From: Zeus faber
Taxonomy: Eukaryota > Chordata > Actinopteri > Zeiformes > Zeidae
Length of the DNA stretch: 64,000 nucleotides
Assembly: GCA_960531495.1 (NCBI GenBank)
Contig: OY482861.1
Location: 4,329,001 to 4,393,000 of the forward strand
Direction of reading: 5' to 3'
Under the pieces are notes generated by a model, which saw only the letters and a list, made by a program, of their open reading frames with translations, made no database searches and was not told the origin of the DNA. The position numbers were made by a program, and so were the translations under genes. Positions 11,169-22,702 of the stretch are shown here, piece by piece; within the stretch, counting starts at the first letter, position 1; each line of letters starts with the position of its first letter.

Positions 11169-11509
11169 TGAGCTATCTTGGAACGTGTGGCGTCCCAAGA
11201 CAGCCCGCATCGTAGACGGTGCCAGGGGTCCCGAGAGAGAGAGCACATCACCAGGGGTCCCGGTGATAAGGGAGGTGAAATGTGACCTATGTAGGGGAAC
11301 CAAATGGTCAACGTTGTCTTTGGGCAAGCATAAAAGGGCCCACCCGAGTTTCATTCGACAGAGAATCCATCCGGCTCGGTTCTCTCCTAGACGTCCATGG
11401 CAAGTCTGGTCTGATGCTGTTCTTTTGTAATAAATCTATTATTTTACTCAAGTCAGCGTCAGTGGTCACTCCTCCTTCATCAACACATCAAATTCATCAA
11501 GAAACTACA
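11169..11509 (+). repeat. 3' LTR of provirus A1
   Basis: Starts TGAG after the polypurine tract and ends ...CTACA (TG...CA). It holds a TATA-like ATAAAAG at 11,330 and a polyadenylation signal AATAAA at 11,429. It aligns along its length with the LTRs at 30,579-31,005 and 60,520-60,883. 341 bp. Confidence 0.92.
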
Positions 11510-13935
11510 CACGTAAATAACAAAGCTTGATAACAGCAAAGTTTGTTCAGGGTCCAACCAATTTCTTGCCTGTGCAATCCACTCAAACAGGCAAGAGATT
11601 TTTTCACAATATCGGAAGACCCTGACGGCAAAGATTAACTTCCTGAAAGCTTACTATCCCTGACAAACCACAACCTAGCAGCCTGCAACGCTATCTTTGC
11701 TTGCTCTGTCTCAGGCCGCAACCACTCAACTTATCCACCTCGCTTTTCCATCCCAACCTTTTGCCTTTCTAGCTCCAACTTCAGTTTCTCTTTTTCATAA
11801 CACACTTTAATAAATTATTTTTGCTGCTTGAAAGTGAAGCTTCCTGACCAAACAGAAAGCGACTGTGCTGCTAATGACTGACCAGGTCCCTCTTGCTTAG
11901 CAACTAGCACCACTTTCTCCGCCTACTGCAGTTTAACCATGGCCTTTACATTGTTTTTACGTCACCTATTACCAAGACCACTTAAAATCAGTTTTGTACT
12001 CTTGCTATTTTCAGACGCTGATCTTTAGTGCAACAATCTAGAAACCCCTCCCATGGAGCGGCAACAAAGTCCTCTTTCTAGTCCTCTAAGTCTCAAAGCA
12101 AAGCAGAAAAGGAGAGAAAAAAAAATAAACGTACAATAGAACCAACAGACAAAAAAAGTGCACAAAAGAGACAATAGTGCTGCCCAATTTAATGTGGAAA
12201 TCCCCCACTACCTATACCAAAATAATTTACCTCACTGATCACTAATCTTCATGCAGATTAGCGGTGGGCTATTTAAACACTGAACCCAGTAACCCGGTTA
12301 AGCCCCCAGCAAGCTCATTACTCACTTGACAGCTCTAAATGTGTCCCCGAGACAACTGTTCTGACCGCACACCACACAAAAATTACAAACTAGAAAAACA
12401 AACCAGCGAGCCCAAACAGACCACGTTGCTCTACATACCCAGCGAAACGCCACCAAAAGCCAAAACTTAGGACCACGCAATCAATGCTGATTGCTCACAC
12501 TTGCCCCCTCATGTCAGCACACTCTGACCACAGGACCAAACTCCCCAAACCAACTTTCCCATCAAAAATGCATCTCCTAGACACACAATGTCCTGGATGT
12601 AACCATTACCATACGCCTCAGCCCAAATCCCATGTGGTCACAAATAACTCTACAACAAAGGTACCCTACGACAGCCTTAAGCAAATTAAATTTTGAATGG
12701 ACGAGACCCCACTTGTCACAACCGGGCCGCATGGCCATGACAAAAGAGGCAGACGCACACAACCCAAGCCAATTTACAAATTATTCACTTTATTATTATT
12801 TATTAATTATTAAATTAGAACTTAAACTAACAGTGGCATGTGTAATCACTTAGGTCAGCAGTTTAAGTGGGTGCATGAGTAGAGAAGGGCACAAGTGTAA
12901 TATCGTATGGTGCAGAAACACAAACCAAACATCAACTGAAACCAAATGGGTGTCTCAGCGAGGGGAGAGAGAGTAATTGAGCTTCAAGAAGGTTTTTAAA
13001 GGAGCACTAGCAGACGGGGCCCAGGTGTTGCCAGTGTTGCTGATGAGCCTTGGTCAAGCCCACCGCCAGAACCTGCACAGAAAGCAGCCACACAAACCAA
13101 GTAACAGGCAGACAGGGCGAAAAATGTCATCACAGGCACCTTGATGTGTTAACAGATGGTTAAACACAGTGGAAGTAAATAATATTTAGTTTGTTGCATT
13201 TAGATGTTTTGGTGTACCATCATGGACAAGTCCTGTACAGTTAACTTCACTCTGGCACACAAACACCTGAATGAAACAGATCCACAATTGATGTCATCTT
13301 CCATGGCAACCACCAATGAAGAAATTTAACACTGTACTTAAAGAAGGAATTTCTTTGTTAAAACACAACCAAGGCACATAACTCCCAAAACATAGGGATT
13401 TCATGGGACACTAAAGCCAACCCATAGCTACCCACCTGATTAAAAACTCGAAACACGATCGATTTGTTTCAACTGTAAACCCATTAAAATGTCTTATTTC
13501 AAAATGATGTGTAGTTTAAGCCAGGGCTGTAACCAGGGTTTTGAAATTAGTGAGGTCCAGAATATTTTCTTTTAATGGCACAACCCTGGGCCAACCAGCG
13601 CCTAATAATAAGGGGTGTCTGCAGTTTGGTTGACCCCTTTCTTTAAACCCCAATCTCTGACAGCTGCATCCCCTGCCCTGATGCCAGTGTTGGCTCTCCC
13701 CACCTGTAAATGAGGCCAAAAGAACTCCCCACTACCACATATGCAAATTGTTCAAATGTGTTTTGTTTTACCAAGGTATGTTCAGTCCCACTAATATAAT
13801 ATAATATATAATATATAATATATACATAATATATAATATATAATATTATAAAGTGATATAAATACATTTTAAATATGTAGACACTTGAGTAAAACTCTAG
13901 TTTGCTGTGGCTCAGACTTTGGTGGTCCTGGAATA
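11510..13935. other. Unassigned region, no gene recognised
   Basis: About 2.4 kb without a convincing coding region or RNA gene. 12,715-13,140 has the look of an old LTR (TGTCACAACC start, A/T-rich middle with TTTATT runs), but I find no target duplication. 13,796-13,850 is a degenerate ATAATATATA low-complexity tract. Confidence 0.5.
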
Positions 13936-14466
13936 TGTATGTATTTATTTGTTTATTTTTAACCTGTGCTGTCAGCATGCTGGCCATACAACACAGAGTA
14001 TTTGTATGCCATTGCATTCAGGACAGAGTTAGTCTGAGTTCAAGTTCTCAACCTGCAATGCAACTCTTTATTAATTCTTAAATCATCAAGAACTGCTGCA
14101 ATAACTCTGTCCTCTGGATGACCTGTAGAATGACAAGAGCACAGTTTTTGGTCACGGAGAGCCACCACCAACCCCCCTCTTTGGAGAACTATTTATCATG
14201 TTTAGGTCTATAAAAAACTGATCACTACTCCAAGAGGGGGAGAATCACCACAGTGAGACAAATAAACAAAGAAACAATCAACATTTACACAAAAACATGA
14301 ACATTGGATGACAACATTTATTGAAAAACAGTGAATTAGGTCCAGGAAAACTGGAACTAAAACTGGTCACATGGCCTCTTCCTGTCATAATTATGGCAGC
14401 AAATGAGGGAGGAAAGGAGAGGAATGCAACCAGGAGGGTGCTGGGGTGCACTTGAAGCAGGTGTTA

Positions 14467-14467
14467 T

Positions 14468-14548
<81 letters not shown>

Positions 14549-14613
14549 CTGCGTGTGTGCGCGTGCGTGTGCGCGTGCGTGTGCGCGTGCGTGTGTGTGT
14601 GTGTGTGTGTGTG
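14467..14613. repeat. (GT)n microsatellite with CGTGTG variants
   Basis: Long GT run, interrupted by CGTGCG units in 14,548-14,590, within L1-derived unit A. Unit B has only a short GT/GC stretch here (23,209-23,245). Confidence 0.95.
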
Positions 14614-15267
14614 TAAGTGTCCACCGGTGAGTGTACATGACTTATCCCCATTGGTATTGCTGTAGAAAGTCGGTATCATGTTGCGGCGCCTCCAAGCAGC
14701 GGAAGGGGCCCCGAATTCCCCCCTGAACTCCACAGCCCCATGGACACCCCTCGGCTGCAGGAAATCCCCGGGTACCCTGCCCTGCGGCCACAGAAGACCC
14801 CTGGGCCCCCAGAGAAGCTAGAGGGCCGTGGAGCACCCCCCACGCCCAGCCCCGAGGAGCATGACCCAGTCCCAGGGAGCACGAGGAGACTGCCGGCACA
14901 GAACCCGGGCCACGGGTGAAAGGCGTGGACCGCGGGCCCGGATCACGACAGACAGACAGACAACCCGCCTGGGCCGCCCGCCCTACCGCAGCCGACCAGA
15001 CGCCCCGCCCGGCGTGAGTGCCAAGTGCCCATACACATAGCAGCGAGTGCCCAGTGCGGGGCACCTCGATGTTACACACCCCCCCGGCAATGCCGGCAGG
15101 TCGCCAGGTATACAGGCCCTCCGCCACCCCCAGCACCCGGGGCGTCCGCAGTAGAGAAGCTGCGCCGCAGAAGCAAAAGGCCAACAGCCGCCCCCCACAC
15201 CCCAACCCACACCCACAACAGCAAGCAGTCCCGCCAGGGACCCCAGAAGCACATCCAAAGCTACCAG

Positions 15268-15456
15268 CAGGAAATCAAGACTGGCTTTGATCTCGGTAAT
15301 GTCTTGGAGAAGTGGACCGAGCATGTCCAGCTTCTTGCTAATCTCATCCAAGACACTAACCTCTACGGCACCCGGTATGAGATCGTCTGTGTCCGTTGCT
15401 GAGTCGGTCTTCTTCCTTTTCGCGGGATTATTGCGGTCCTGGTCATCTTCCATCAC
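15268..15456 (-). pseudogene. L1-type ORF1 N-terminal fragment
   Basis: Starts at 15,456 with 'MMEDDQDRNNPAKRKK' and runs about 60 codons to 'KASLDFLL', a heptad-rich stretch typical of the L1 ORF1 coiled coil. The decayed L1 at 35,738 starts with a near-identical peptide. After 'SLDFLL' the two diverge, marking the deletion junction of unit A. ORF1 is the RNA-binding chaperone of L1; this fragment cannot function. Confidence 0.7.
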
Positions 15457-16103
15457 ATATGCATTATAAAAAAAAATGTATATAATCCTCGAGGTCCTCC
15501 ACTTTGGTTTCGTGCGGTGTTCCCTTTTTTTTATATATATATAAATGTTATTTGCAATTCGCTTTGTTATTTTGTCTGAGGTGGGGCTACCGGTGCGTTA
15601 GTTAGTGGAGCAGAGCGCCGCCATGTTGGGTCTCCTCTCACTACTCACTTCCGCTTCCGTCTTCTCGCGAGATCACAGCATGCTCCCCCTCACCCTGACA
15701 GCATCTATAGTAACACCTATGTGCTAGAGATGCTTCATCTTTAGCAAGCTAATTACCCAACTGAGGTACTGCATCGCAATGAACTTCTTTAACCTTTATA
15801 TCACATATATTAAATGTCAAGGTTCCCTTCATTAAGGTAGACTCAGCATGACGAGATCAGCATTCTTAAATTAGGACCCTTCTGTAATATTCAAATTCTA
15901 ATCTTAAAATTAGATAGCATTTTGGCCTAAATACAGTTTGGAAACATAATCCTGTGTTCTGAAACACCGCAAATGTCATGCTAAACGGAAATACGTTTTC
16001 AGCCTTATTTGACTGTACTGTCCATCAATATTCACATATCCCTTATTATTTGCGTTGGGTTATATGTTAGATACCTTTGTCAGACACCTTTAACATTATG
16101 CAG

Positions 16104-16238
16104 TGTTTCAGACTGCAGAAACTCAGCCCATACACAAACTACATCATACAAGGGCGATGCAAACCCCGACAAAAAGTGCACTGGTTACTGGAGCGACTGG
16201 AGTCGCAATGTAACAGCGAAGACACTAGAGGACAGGAA
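16104..16238 (+). pseudogene. gp130/IL6ST-like receptor exon with the WSXWS motif, frameshifted
   Basis: Encodes the end of a class I cytokine-receptor fibronectin III domain: 'LQKLSPYTNYIIQGRCKP' followed, one frame over, by 'GYWSDWSRNVTAKTLED', with the WSXWS box (WSDWS). The GYWSDWS...T.EDR pattern closely resembles gp130 domain 3. The frame change coincides with a run of four C at 16,164-16,167; one C fewer would keep a single frame. A splice acceptor (...ATTATGCAG) precedes 16,104 and GTAACT follows 16,238. Other cytokine receptors such as IL31RA or the G-CSF receptor are alternatives. A later exon of a matching receptor lies at 28,290. Confidence 0.7.
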
Positions 16239-16439
16239 GTAACTGTGGATGGAAATGTAAAAAGAAGTTTCTAGAAATTACATTTATTTTCATTTCTTTC
16301 AATAAAAACAAATAAATCCCATTGTTTCAATGGTGTGTTTATAATTTTTCAACCCAGGCTTTATTAAAATCTTGCAACCTCCCATACTTTGTTGTTATTC
16401 ATTGTTCATAGCACAACCTGGCTGTATACTTTACTATTG

Positions 16440-19310
16440 AGGAATGCACTCCTCTGCTGCAGCTTCACGGTGCTTCCGTGCAATCCATTGGGGCAAACGA
16501 TTTTTTGCAAAATCTGCGTGTGGTTAATGATGCGGTACACCACAGAGCTCCGGTAGTGCCTAATGCAACTACTGTACTCTCACAGGTCCCGGGTGAATCA
16601 AAATGGTTTTCTGTCATAGATTTGACGATAACGGGTTTTTGAGCATTTCAGTAGAAAAGGAATCCCAGTACTGGTTTTCTTTCACCTTTGGGGAGAACCA
16701 TTACACGTGGACCAGGATGCCACAAGGCTTCGCTTAGTATCCAGTATTGTGCCGCCGTTAAAGAAAACTTCAAGACTTTCTTTTTCCCTGCCGGCAGCAC
16801 ACTGATCCAATACATGGACGATCTGCTTATCTGTTCTACAGATGAGACGTCCTGCAAAACAGATGCAAAGGCATTGTTAATATTTCTGGCGGAACAGGGC
16901 CACAAAGCTAGCAAAGCTAAACTCCAATATGTACGAACACGCGTCACATATCTAGGTCATGAAATTTCGGCTGCAGGCCACACCTTCGGCCCAGAGAGAG
17001 TTAAAGCCATTTATTTTGGAAATTCCTAAACCGGTAATAAAAACATAGTTATTGTCTTTCCTCCTGGTGTTGGCTACTTTAGACAATGGATTATTGATTT
17101 TGCCCATCTAGCACAAACTCTCCATGATTTGGCACACAACAATGGCCTGTCCCCTAACCCGGAAGCAGAGGAAAGTTTCAGGAAATTAAAGGCCTCGCTT
17201 TCTGCAGCGCCGACTCTTGGACTACCTGACATGGACAAAGACTACTCTTGCTGTGAATGAAAAAAATGGGTTTATGTCTGCTGTTCTTTTGCAGATTCAT
17301 GGCGATCGTCTTTGCCTAGTAACATACTATTCCCAGAGACTCTATGCAGTAGAGCGCGGTCTCCCTCCTTGTATGCGATCTGTGGCTGGTGTGCCGCCAT
17401 CTCAGTCTCTGCACGGCTTGTGGCTTACCGCCCACTCACGGTCTTGGTGCCACATGCCATTTCTGCTATAATCTTACAACAGAAGACATCTAATTTCTAC
17501 GCTCTTCGTTTCTTACATCATCAACATCTTTTCAACCTACCTCATGTTACCACACAACACTGCTATGTTCTCAAACCTGCAACAATATTGCCAACAGAAC
17601 AAGATGGTGAGCCCCATGGCTGCCATCAAACAACTCACCACCCCACGGGTGGACTTGAAGGATGTCGCCCTCGGGAACGAGGATATGGTTTTGTTTGTAG
17701 ATGGTTCAGCATCTAGAAATAGAGAAACAGGCAAAGCTGAAGTAGGCTATGCTGTTGTCACGTCACAAGAGGTCCTTGAATCGGCTCACCTTCCCAGACA
17801 TCTCTCTGCACAAGAAGCGGAGCTGTTGGCTCTAACTAAGGCTTGCTTTTTGGGGGAAGAGAAATGCATTACCATTTAGACAGACAGTCGTTATGCATTC
17901 GGTGTTGGACATCATTTTAGCGCATTATGGCGTCACAGAGGGTTTTCAAAATATGATAGTTTTCCCATCTTGAATGGAATGTTTGTTGATAATCTCCTGC
18001 ATGCTATTTTGCTCCCTACTGCAATTGCTGTTTGCAAATGTGTGACTAACACTTATGCCTCTGACCCTGTCTCTGAAGGAAACCATATCGCCGATCCCAC
18101 TGCAAAAACTGCTGCCACGAGCCTGCTGTGTCCACAAATTATGTCATCACTAACCCTTTCTGATTTGATTAAGTTCCAACATCATGCTTCCCCGACTGAG
18201 AAGGCAAGGTGGTCCCGCGATGGCTGCCGCTGAGACGTTGTGTGGTATGGTCCCACAGGTAAACCTTGTTTACCTAAATCACTTTTCCATTACTATGCTC
18301 AGTTGTCACATGGAAAGGACCATGTGTCAAAAGGGGGGATGGTGCAACAGGTAACCAAATGGTGGGACACATCAGCATTTACGACGTTTGCTCCAAATTT
18401 CCGTGAAAAATGCATTGCACATGCAATACATGCAATGCACGCACAAAATGCAGTGGATGCACAAAACTCAACAGTCCAGCGACCCAACTCCTGACTCCTG
18501 CTCCATTTGACCACCTGATGATGGATTTCATCACTCTAACTCTGTGCCAAGGTGAACGATATTGTCTAGTCATAATTGACATGTTCTCTAAATGGTTCGA
18601 AGTCTTACCATCCAAACATGCAGATGCACAGACGGTAGCAAAAGTCTTGCTGACAGAGATGATTCCAAGGTGGGGAATCCTGCGAAAAGTGTCCTGTGAC
18701 AACGGAACACACTGTAAATTCGGCTCTTAAACTGCTTTCACAAAGATTAAAAATTTACCTCAGAAATCATTGTGCTGTTCAAACGGCAAATGGCACAGTA
18801 TAGAACAAATTGACCAAAACAATGAAAGCAACACGTTTGGACTCCGGTGAAATGTTTCCCGCATGTGTTGTGTGCAATGCGTGAAAGAACAAATCTGTCC
18901 ACAGGACTATCACCGTTCGAGATCCTCCATGGCATGCCTATCGAAAATGGCTTGTCTCCACTCACTCGCACCACCGGAAGCCTGGAAGGCGTGAGTGAAA
19001 CTAGGCTGTCATATTGCCATAACCTCTCTAGAACTCTCAGTTCTATTCACAGGTAAAAGCAGCCCTACCCAGGCCACTGGAAGGACCTCTGCATGACCTA
19101 CAGCCAGGCCAGTGGGTGGTCATCAAAAGCTTCACGAGGAGAAACTGGAGTTCGCCCCGTCGGAAAGGACCATTCCAGATCCTACTAGTCATAGCTTCCG
19201 CAGTGAAGGTGACTGAACGAGACACCTGGGGTCCATGTCAGCCACTGCAGGAGAGTTCCAAAACCCACCAAGGACTAGGTCAGTATTGTGCCTTAAGTCT
19301 TACTGCCTAG
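16440..19310 (+). pseudogene. ERV D pol (RT, RNase H, integrase)
   Basis: RT starts mid-domain; 'TRMPQGFA' at about 16,710 and the catalytic YMDD at about 16,811 are visible, then the connection region (16,900-17,560). RNase H opens with 'LFVDGSASRN' at 17,692 and 'TDSRYAFGV' at about 17,880, where a TAG splits the frame. Integrase shows 'PAPFDHLMMDFITL' at about 18,500, 'SCDNGTHC' at about 18,695 and the C-terminal 'GQWVVIKSFTRRNW' at about 19,105. At least six frameshifts or stops occur. Motifs place it with class I ERVs. Confidence 0.88.
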
Positions 19311-19488
19311 GGGGAAAGTCCAGACAAGGAGGGGGAGATAGCTTACAGTGACTCTCATCTCACCGGTCTGGCAAAGTCAAGAAATAACCCGAAAGCATAG
19401 AAGGCTCTTAAAACACCATCTGCATCACCCCTCCCGGGGAAAGACATTGAAGACATCAAGAACCCCAACAACAAGATACGCCTATGGA

Positions 19489-19557
19489 ATGACAATATGG
19501 ACGTTGGTTGGCATCTCTCTGCTCATTGTCCTGCCACTGTCATGGTATCACACATAG
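19489..19557 (+). pseudogene. ERV D env N-terminal remnant (signal peptide)
   Basis: ATG at 19,489 followed by a hydrophobic 'WTLVGISLLIVLPLSW' segment, located just after integrase where env should start. It stops after 22 codons (TAG at 19,555). The rest of env is absent or unrecognisable. Confidence 0.55.
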
Positions 19558-19679
19558 TGATTCTCCAACCAACCCCGAGGTAACACTACACACCTGTGCC
19601 ATTAGCTGTAATCCATCAAATTCCACGCACACCCAAAATCAGGGAGCGTGACAGGCGGGAACTAACTGCAGCCTGTACC

Positions 19680-20281
19680 CTATGCTTTTTTCCTCCACCT
19701 CTGACGCCTCCACCAAAGCCCCTGGTCGAACCAAGCGTCGCTGAACCATCGTCTGTGAACAGCCTGAGTCCAGCAAAGCCTGATGTTTACCCCTTGTAGC
19801 CTTACCGCTACTTGGTAGGCCCCTTCCCTACCGGGGGAGGGGTTCACCAGCCAGTGACCCGGACAACCTGGCCGAGTTCCATCCGAGGGCAATCCTGGCG
19901 GTCATGGCCGGGCCGCCCGCAGTATCCGCACCCCTGCCCAGACGTCTGCGCAGCTCCCTGATTTCCCGCTGCAGCACCGCCCTGGAAGCTGAGGGGGGAC
20001 AGAGAGTGGACAGCATGGGGGAGAGAGCATCCTGCAGCCCAACAGAACCCGGGTGGTAGATATCTGCCCTCCCACCAATAAAGGTGATGTTTCCTGACGC
20101 CCGTGGGTGTGGCGGAGTTCCGGTTGTTCTCCTTCGGGGCCCTGGGATGGGCTGGGGACCCAGTGAATACCGCGTGGGTCCTGGTGCCGGACGTTGCATC
20201 CCCCCAGACATTCTCCTTCGGGCCATTTGGATTGGCTGGGATTTTATTATAGAGGCCAACAGAATGGCTCGCTGGCCACAA
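19680..20281 (-). pseudogene. Gypsy-like gag nucleocapsid and protease fragment
   Basis: On the minus strand a zinc knuckle 'CGYCGRPGHDRQDC' (C-x2-C-x4-H-x4-C, about 19,885-19,930) follows an Arg-rich 'REIRELRRRLGRG' stretch. About 150 bp downstream, in another frame, 'LLDSGCSQTMV' (about 19,745-19,780) matches a retroelement protease with the catalytic DSG. The order gag-NC then PR fits Ty3/Gypsy-type elements. Opposite in orientation to ERV D, it is probably a later insertion or replacement in the env region. Confidence 0.6.
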
Positions 20282-20388
20282 TTATAAATAATGATTAATA
20301 ATGCTGATAATAATGATGGTTTCGGGTGCAGGAGGAATGAAGAAAAAGAATAGAAGAATCTTTAATTATCACGCACCACACCACAACA

Positions 20389-20640
20389 CATGCACACACA
20401 CACACACACACACATGCAAATGCTTTGGATGATGGCCGGTGAAATGAGGCCTCTGCATTTAACCATCCTGGCTTGTTCTTCCTCCGGGGGGGCAGTGTGA
20501 GAAAAAAAAAAAAAATATAAATATATACATATACTATAACTATAACATACATATAACTATACTACTATAACTATAAAATTACAGATTGAAATAATCCTCA
20601 ATAGCAAAACTATATGTGTATACTATAGTATATATTACAT
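20389..20640. repeat. (CA)n, poly(A) and AT-rich low-complexity stretch
   Basis: CA dinucleotides at 20,391-20,414, an A run near 20,500, then ATATAACTAT-type repeats to about 20,640. No gene seen. Confidence 0.8.
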
Positions 20641-20759
20641 TGATTTATTTATGTACATTACTATCATTCATATTGTGGGTAATTATGAAATACATTTTCA
20701 TTGATCAGTCAGAGTCAAAATTAAAACATGTATCAAGACACTGGGTGTAACTACGCAAC

Positions 20760-21290
20760 CAGTTAGAAACCGGCACTGAAACAGTTAATCTGCCGCACAC
20801 ACAGCGGGGAGTATGAAACTAGATACTCGGGGGAGGGGAAATAACAAGGAGGGACCACCCCGCAAAGGGGGGGTGTGTCGCTTGTACAAAGTAACGAGGA
20901 AACAACATTTCGGCGGACTCCGAGGAGGACTCACTACGTCAACGTATTAAGTTTTTTATTTTTTGTTATCTTCTCAAACCGTCCAATAAACTCTCCGTAG
21001 CTCAAAGTCTCCTGGTTGGCTGACGAGCCCGTGCGGCAATCCCCTCTGCAAGACAGACAAACATTAAGAAATCTCCCTGCCTCGAGTCGAACCAATCAGT
21101 GCCGAGCGGGCGCTGATTGGGCCTATTCGAGGAAGCTTGGCGACCACAGGAAAGGGAACCATGCTGTCATCAGCAGCCAGTGCTCGACCCCTTTGTCCGT
21201 CACAAACCACATTGATTTATATTTTACTATTTTACTATATTTACATTGACATGGTTTATTGTTATGTTAAGTGATTGGTCAATAAAATGA
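20760..21290 (+). other. Possible LTR-like or post-env sequence of ERV D
   Basis: Holds an AATAAA at about 20,983, and GC-rich and T-rich blocks, but no ORF. It could be an LTR of another element or the ERV D region upstream of its polypurine tract; I cannot decide. Confidence 0.3.
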
Positions 21291-21292
21291 CT

Positions 21293-21304
21293 AAAAGGGG
21301 GGAA
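21293..21304 (+). promoter_or_regulatory. Polypurine tract of ERV D
   Basis: A4G6A2 run immediately before the TG start of the LTR. Confidence 0.85.
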
Positions 21305-21837
21305 TGTGATAGCTATTCTTTGATATCGCCTTGAAATGGCCAGCGATGTTGGTATCATCAATAAAGCTCTCCTCTATGTGTATTAGACAATGTATGCACT
21401 GTGTCTTTCACCTTTGTGTAACCTATGCTGTGACTATTTACAAACCTGAATGTTGTTGAAACCAAATGTCCTGTACGTGCTGAACTGAACTCGCTCAAAG
21501 CGAGTTCATCCTGTGAAATTCACACCGTTCACCTGTTGTTAGGAAACTGATAGACCCTTGCTCGTCAAGTGAACCGCAACAAGAAACTTTTACCTGATAC
21601 ATCATTGCCGGTAAACCGCAAGAGTAAGGTGTCACCTAATTCATCACTGTCATGACCTTTGTATGTAACACCCTCTAAAAAGCTGTCAACCCCAACTTAT
21701 TGTTGGAGAACCTAGCTGCGACTCGAGGGAGAAGCCTGGTTTTCCTTGTGCTTCCAAACACATTAAATAATACTTAGATTAAGGCTGAAGTTGTTGTGGA
21801 ATAAATTCTGTATTTGATTTTCTCACCCCTGGGTACA
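21305..21837 (+). repeat. 3' LTR of ERV D
   Basis: 533 bp from TGTGATAG to GGTACA (TG...CA), directly after a polypurine tract, with an AATAAA at about 21,800. Sequence unrelated to the A-family LTRs. Confidence 0.82.
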
Positions 21838-22702
21838 ATAATATAAATTTAGATGTGTGCAGTGGTAAATTTCCACCACATATCATGAAGAGCCAAGCAC
21901 CAACTCACAAAAAAAGAACAGGAAAATTTTCACCACTAGTGCCGTGTCAGGCACCTAAAGATGCTGTATTTAAAGGAAACTTGGAAAACTGTAACTCGTG
22001 CTGTGTTTCACAAAACCCAGAAAAACTATTATTGGTCACAGAAGGCATTTTTGCACCGCAGGAAGTTCTAATAACCTTGGAGGAACCATCCCTTTCTTGT
22101 CCACACTGCATTATCAAGAAACGATCGTAATTGTTAAAATACTGTTATTGAGGGACTGTTATTGAGTGACTGTAATCCACAGTGATTGGTAGAACACATG
22201 ACCCTATGAAGCACCGGTAACCAACATTCTTAAAAACTTGTTTAAAACGTTAACAATAACCAACAAAAATAAAACTCTTCATTTAAAGTAAACATGTCTT
22301 TATTTGTACACAATTCATTTCCAAAATATTATATCTAGGAAAAAAATAACAAACGTACCTCAGCCTGACCTAGACATGGCGGACTTGGAACGACCCTTGA
22401 TCACGACAGGTTTTCCTCAGTGTGACGGAACGTCGGAAACTTGTAATATGTGGAAATATGTACCTAACACGACTAAACTGGACCCTGTGTATTGCTGCCT
22501 GCAGCTATATTTATTATGATAGTAAAATACATCACATGATGCACTTGGACACATCCTCAGTGATAGTACCTGGGATCATAGGGTGTTTCGGGTCTTTCAA
22601 CTTCAGACACCCTCACCCAAGCGCCCCAACCGGGAGTGATCAGTTCCTGGCCTGCCTCCAAGAAGCATTCATCCATGGCTTGTCCCTTCTGATACACAGA
22701 AT
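21838..22702. other. Unassigned region
   Basis: A 91-codon ORF (21,855-22,130) contains a Cys-containing C-terminus ('CPHCIIKKRS') but matches nothing I recognise. Around 22,475-22,525 the sequence resembles the reverse complement of 51,265-51,310, suggesting a dispersed repeat end. The remainder shows no feature. Confidence 0.4.

Larger units (their letters stand above)
1..11509 (+). mobile_element. Endogenous retrovirus A1 (class I/epsilon-like), 5' LTR outside the window
   Basis: Gene order is leader, gag, pro, pol (RT, RNase H, integrase), env, polypurine tract, 3' LTR, all on the plus strand. Its first ~384 bases match 62,797-63,180 of a second copy (A3), where they lie about 2 kb downstream of an LTR, so the 5' LTR of A1 should sit about 2 kb left of the window. 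RT motifs (LPQGF, YVDD), the integrase C-terminal region followed by env, and the SU-TM env resemble gamma/epsilon-type viruses. Every gene carries stops or frameshifts and a Tc1-like element interrupts pol, so this is an old inactive copy. The family name is my own label. Confidence 0.93.
13936..15690 (-). mobile_element. Internally deleted L1-derived retrotransposon (unit A)
   Basis: Read on the minus strand, it begins at about 15,690 with the same 5' UTR as the L1 at 35,535 (GGAGCATGCTGTGATCTCGC). It continues into the ORF1 start, switches at about 15,268 to GC-rich sequence, then a (CA)n run, then a 3' region, and ends in an A-rich tail (13,936-13,965). The last ~840 bp recur at 22,703-23,540, also with a poly(A) tail. 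A 5' L1 head joined to a tailed 3' end with no ORF2 suggests a non-autonomous L1 derivative. Confidence 0.65.
16440..21837 (+). mobile_element. Endogenous retrovirus D, 5'-truncated, with 3' LTR
   Basis: A second ERV, distinct in sequence from family A: partial RT, RNase H, integrase, an env signal-peptide remnant, polypurine tract and 3' LTR, all plus strand. No gag or protease precedes the RT, and most of env is missing. It sits between the two gp130-like exons. Numerous frameshifts indicate age. Confidence 0.85.

Noticed and set aside
12484..12853. Small ORFs with CxxC in 'CPGCNHYH'
   Set aside because: Isolated, short, no splice sites or related copy; insufficient evidence for a gene.
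12715..13140. Possible solo LTR
   Set aside because: TG/CA-like ends but no target duplication, polypurine tract or second copy in the window.
14357..14733. Overlapping ORFs of Thr-His and Val-Cys repeats on both strands
   Set aside because: They are translations of the (GT)n microsatellite, not proteins.
14642..15205. 187-codon minus-strand ORF rich in Gly, Ala and Arg
   Set aside because: It is GC-rich retrotransposon sequence without motifs; all frames are open because of composition.
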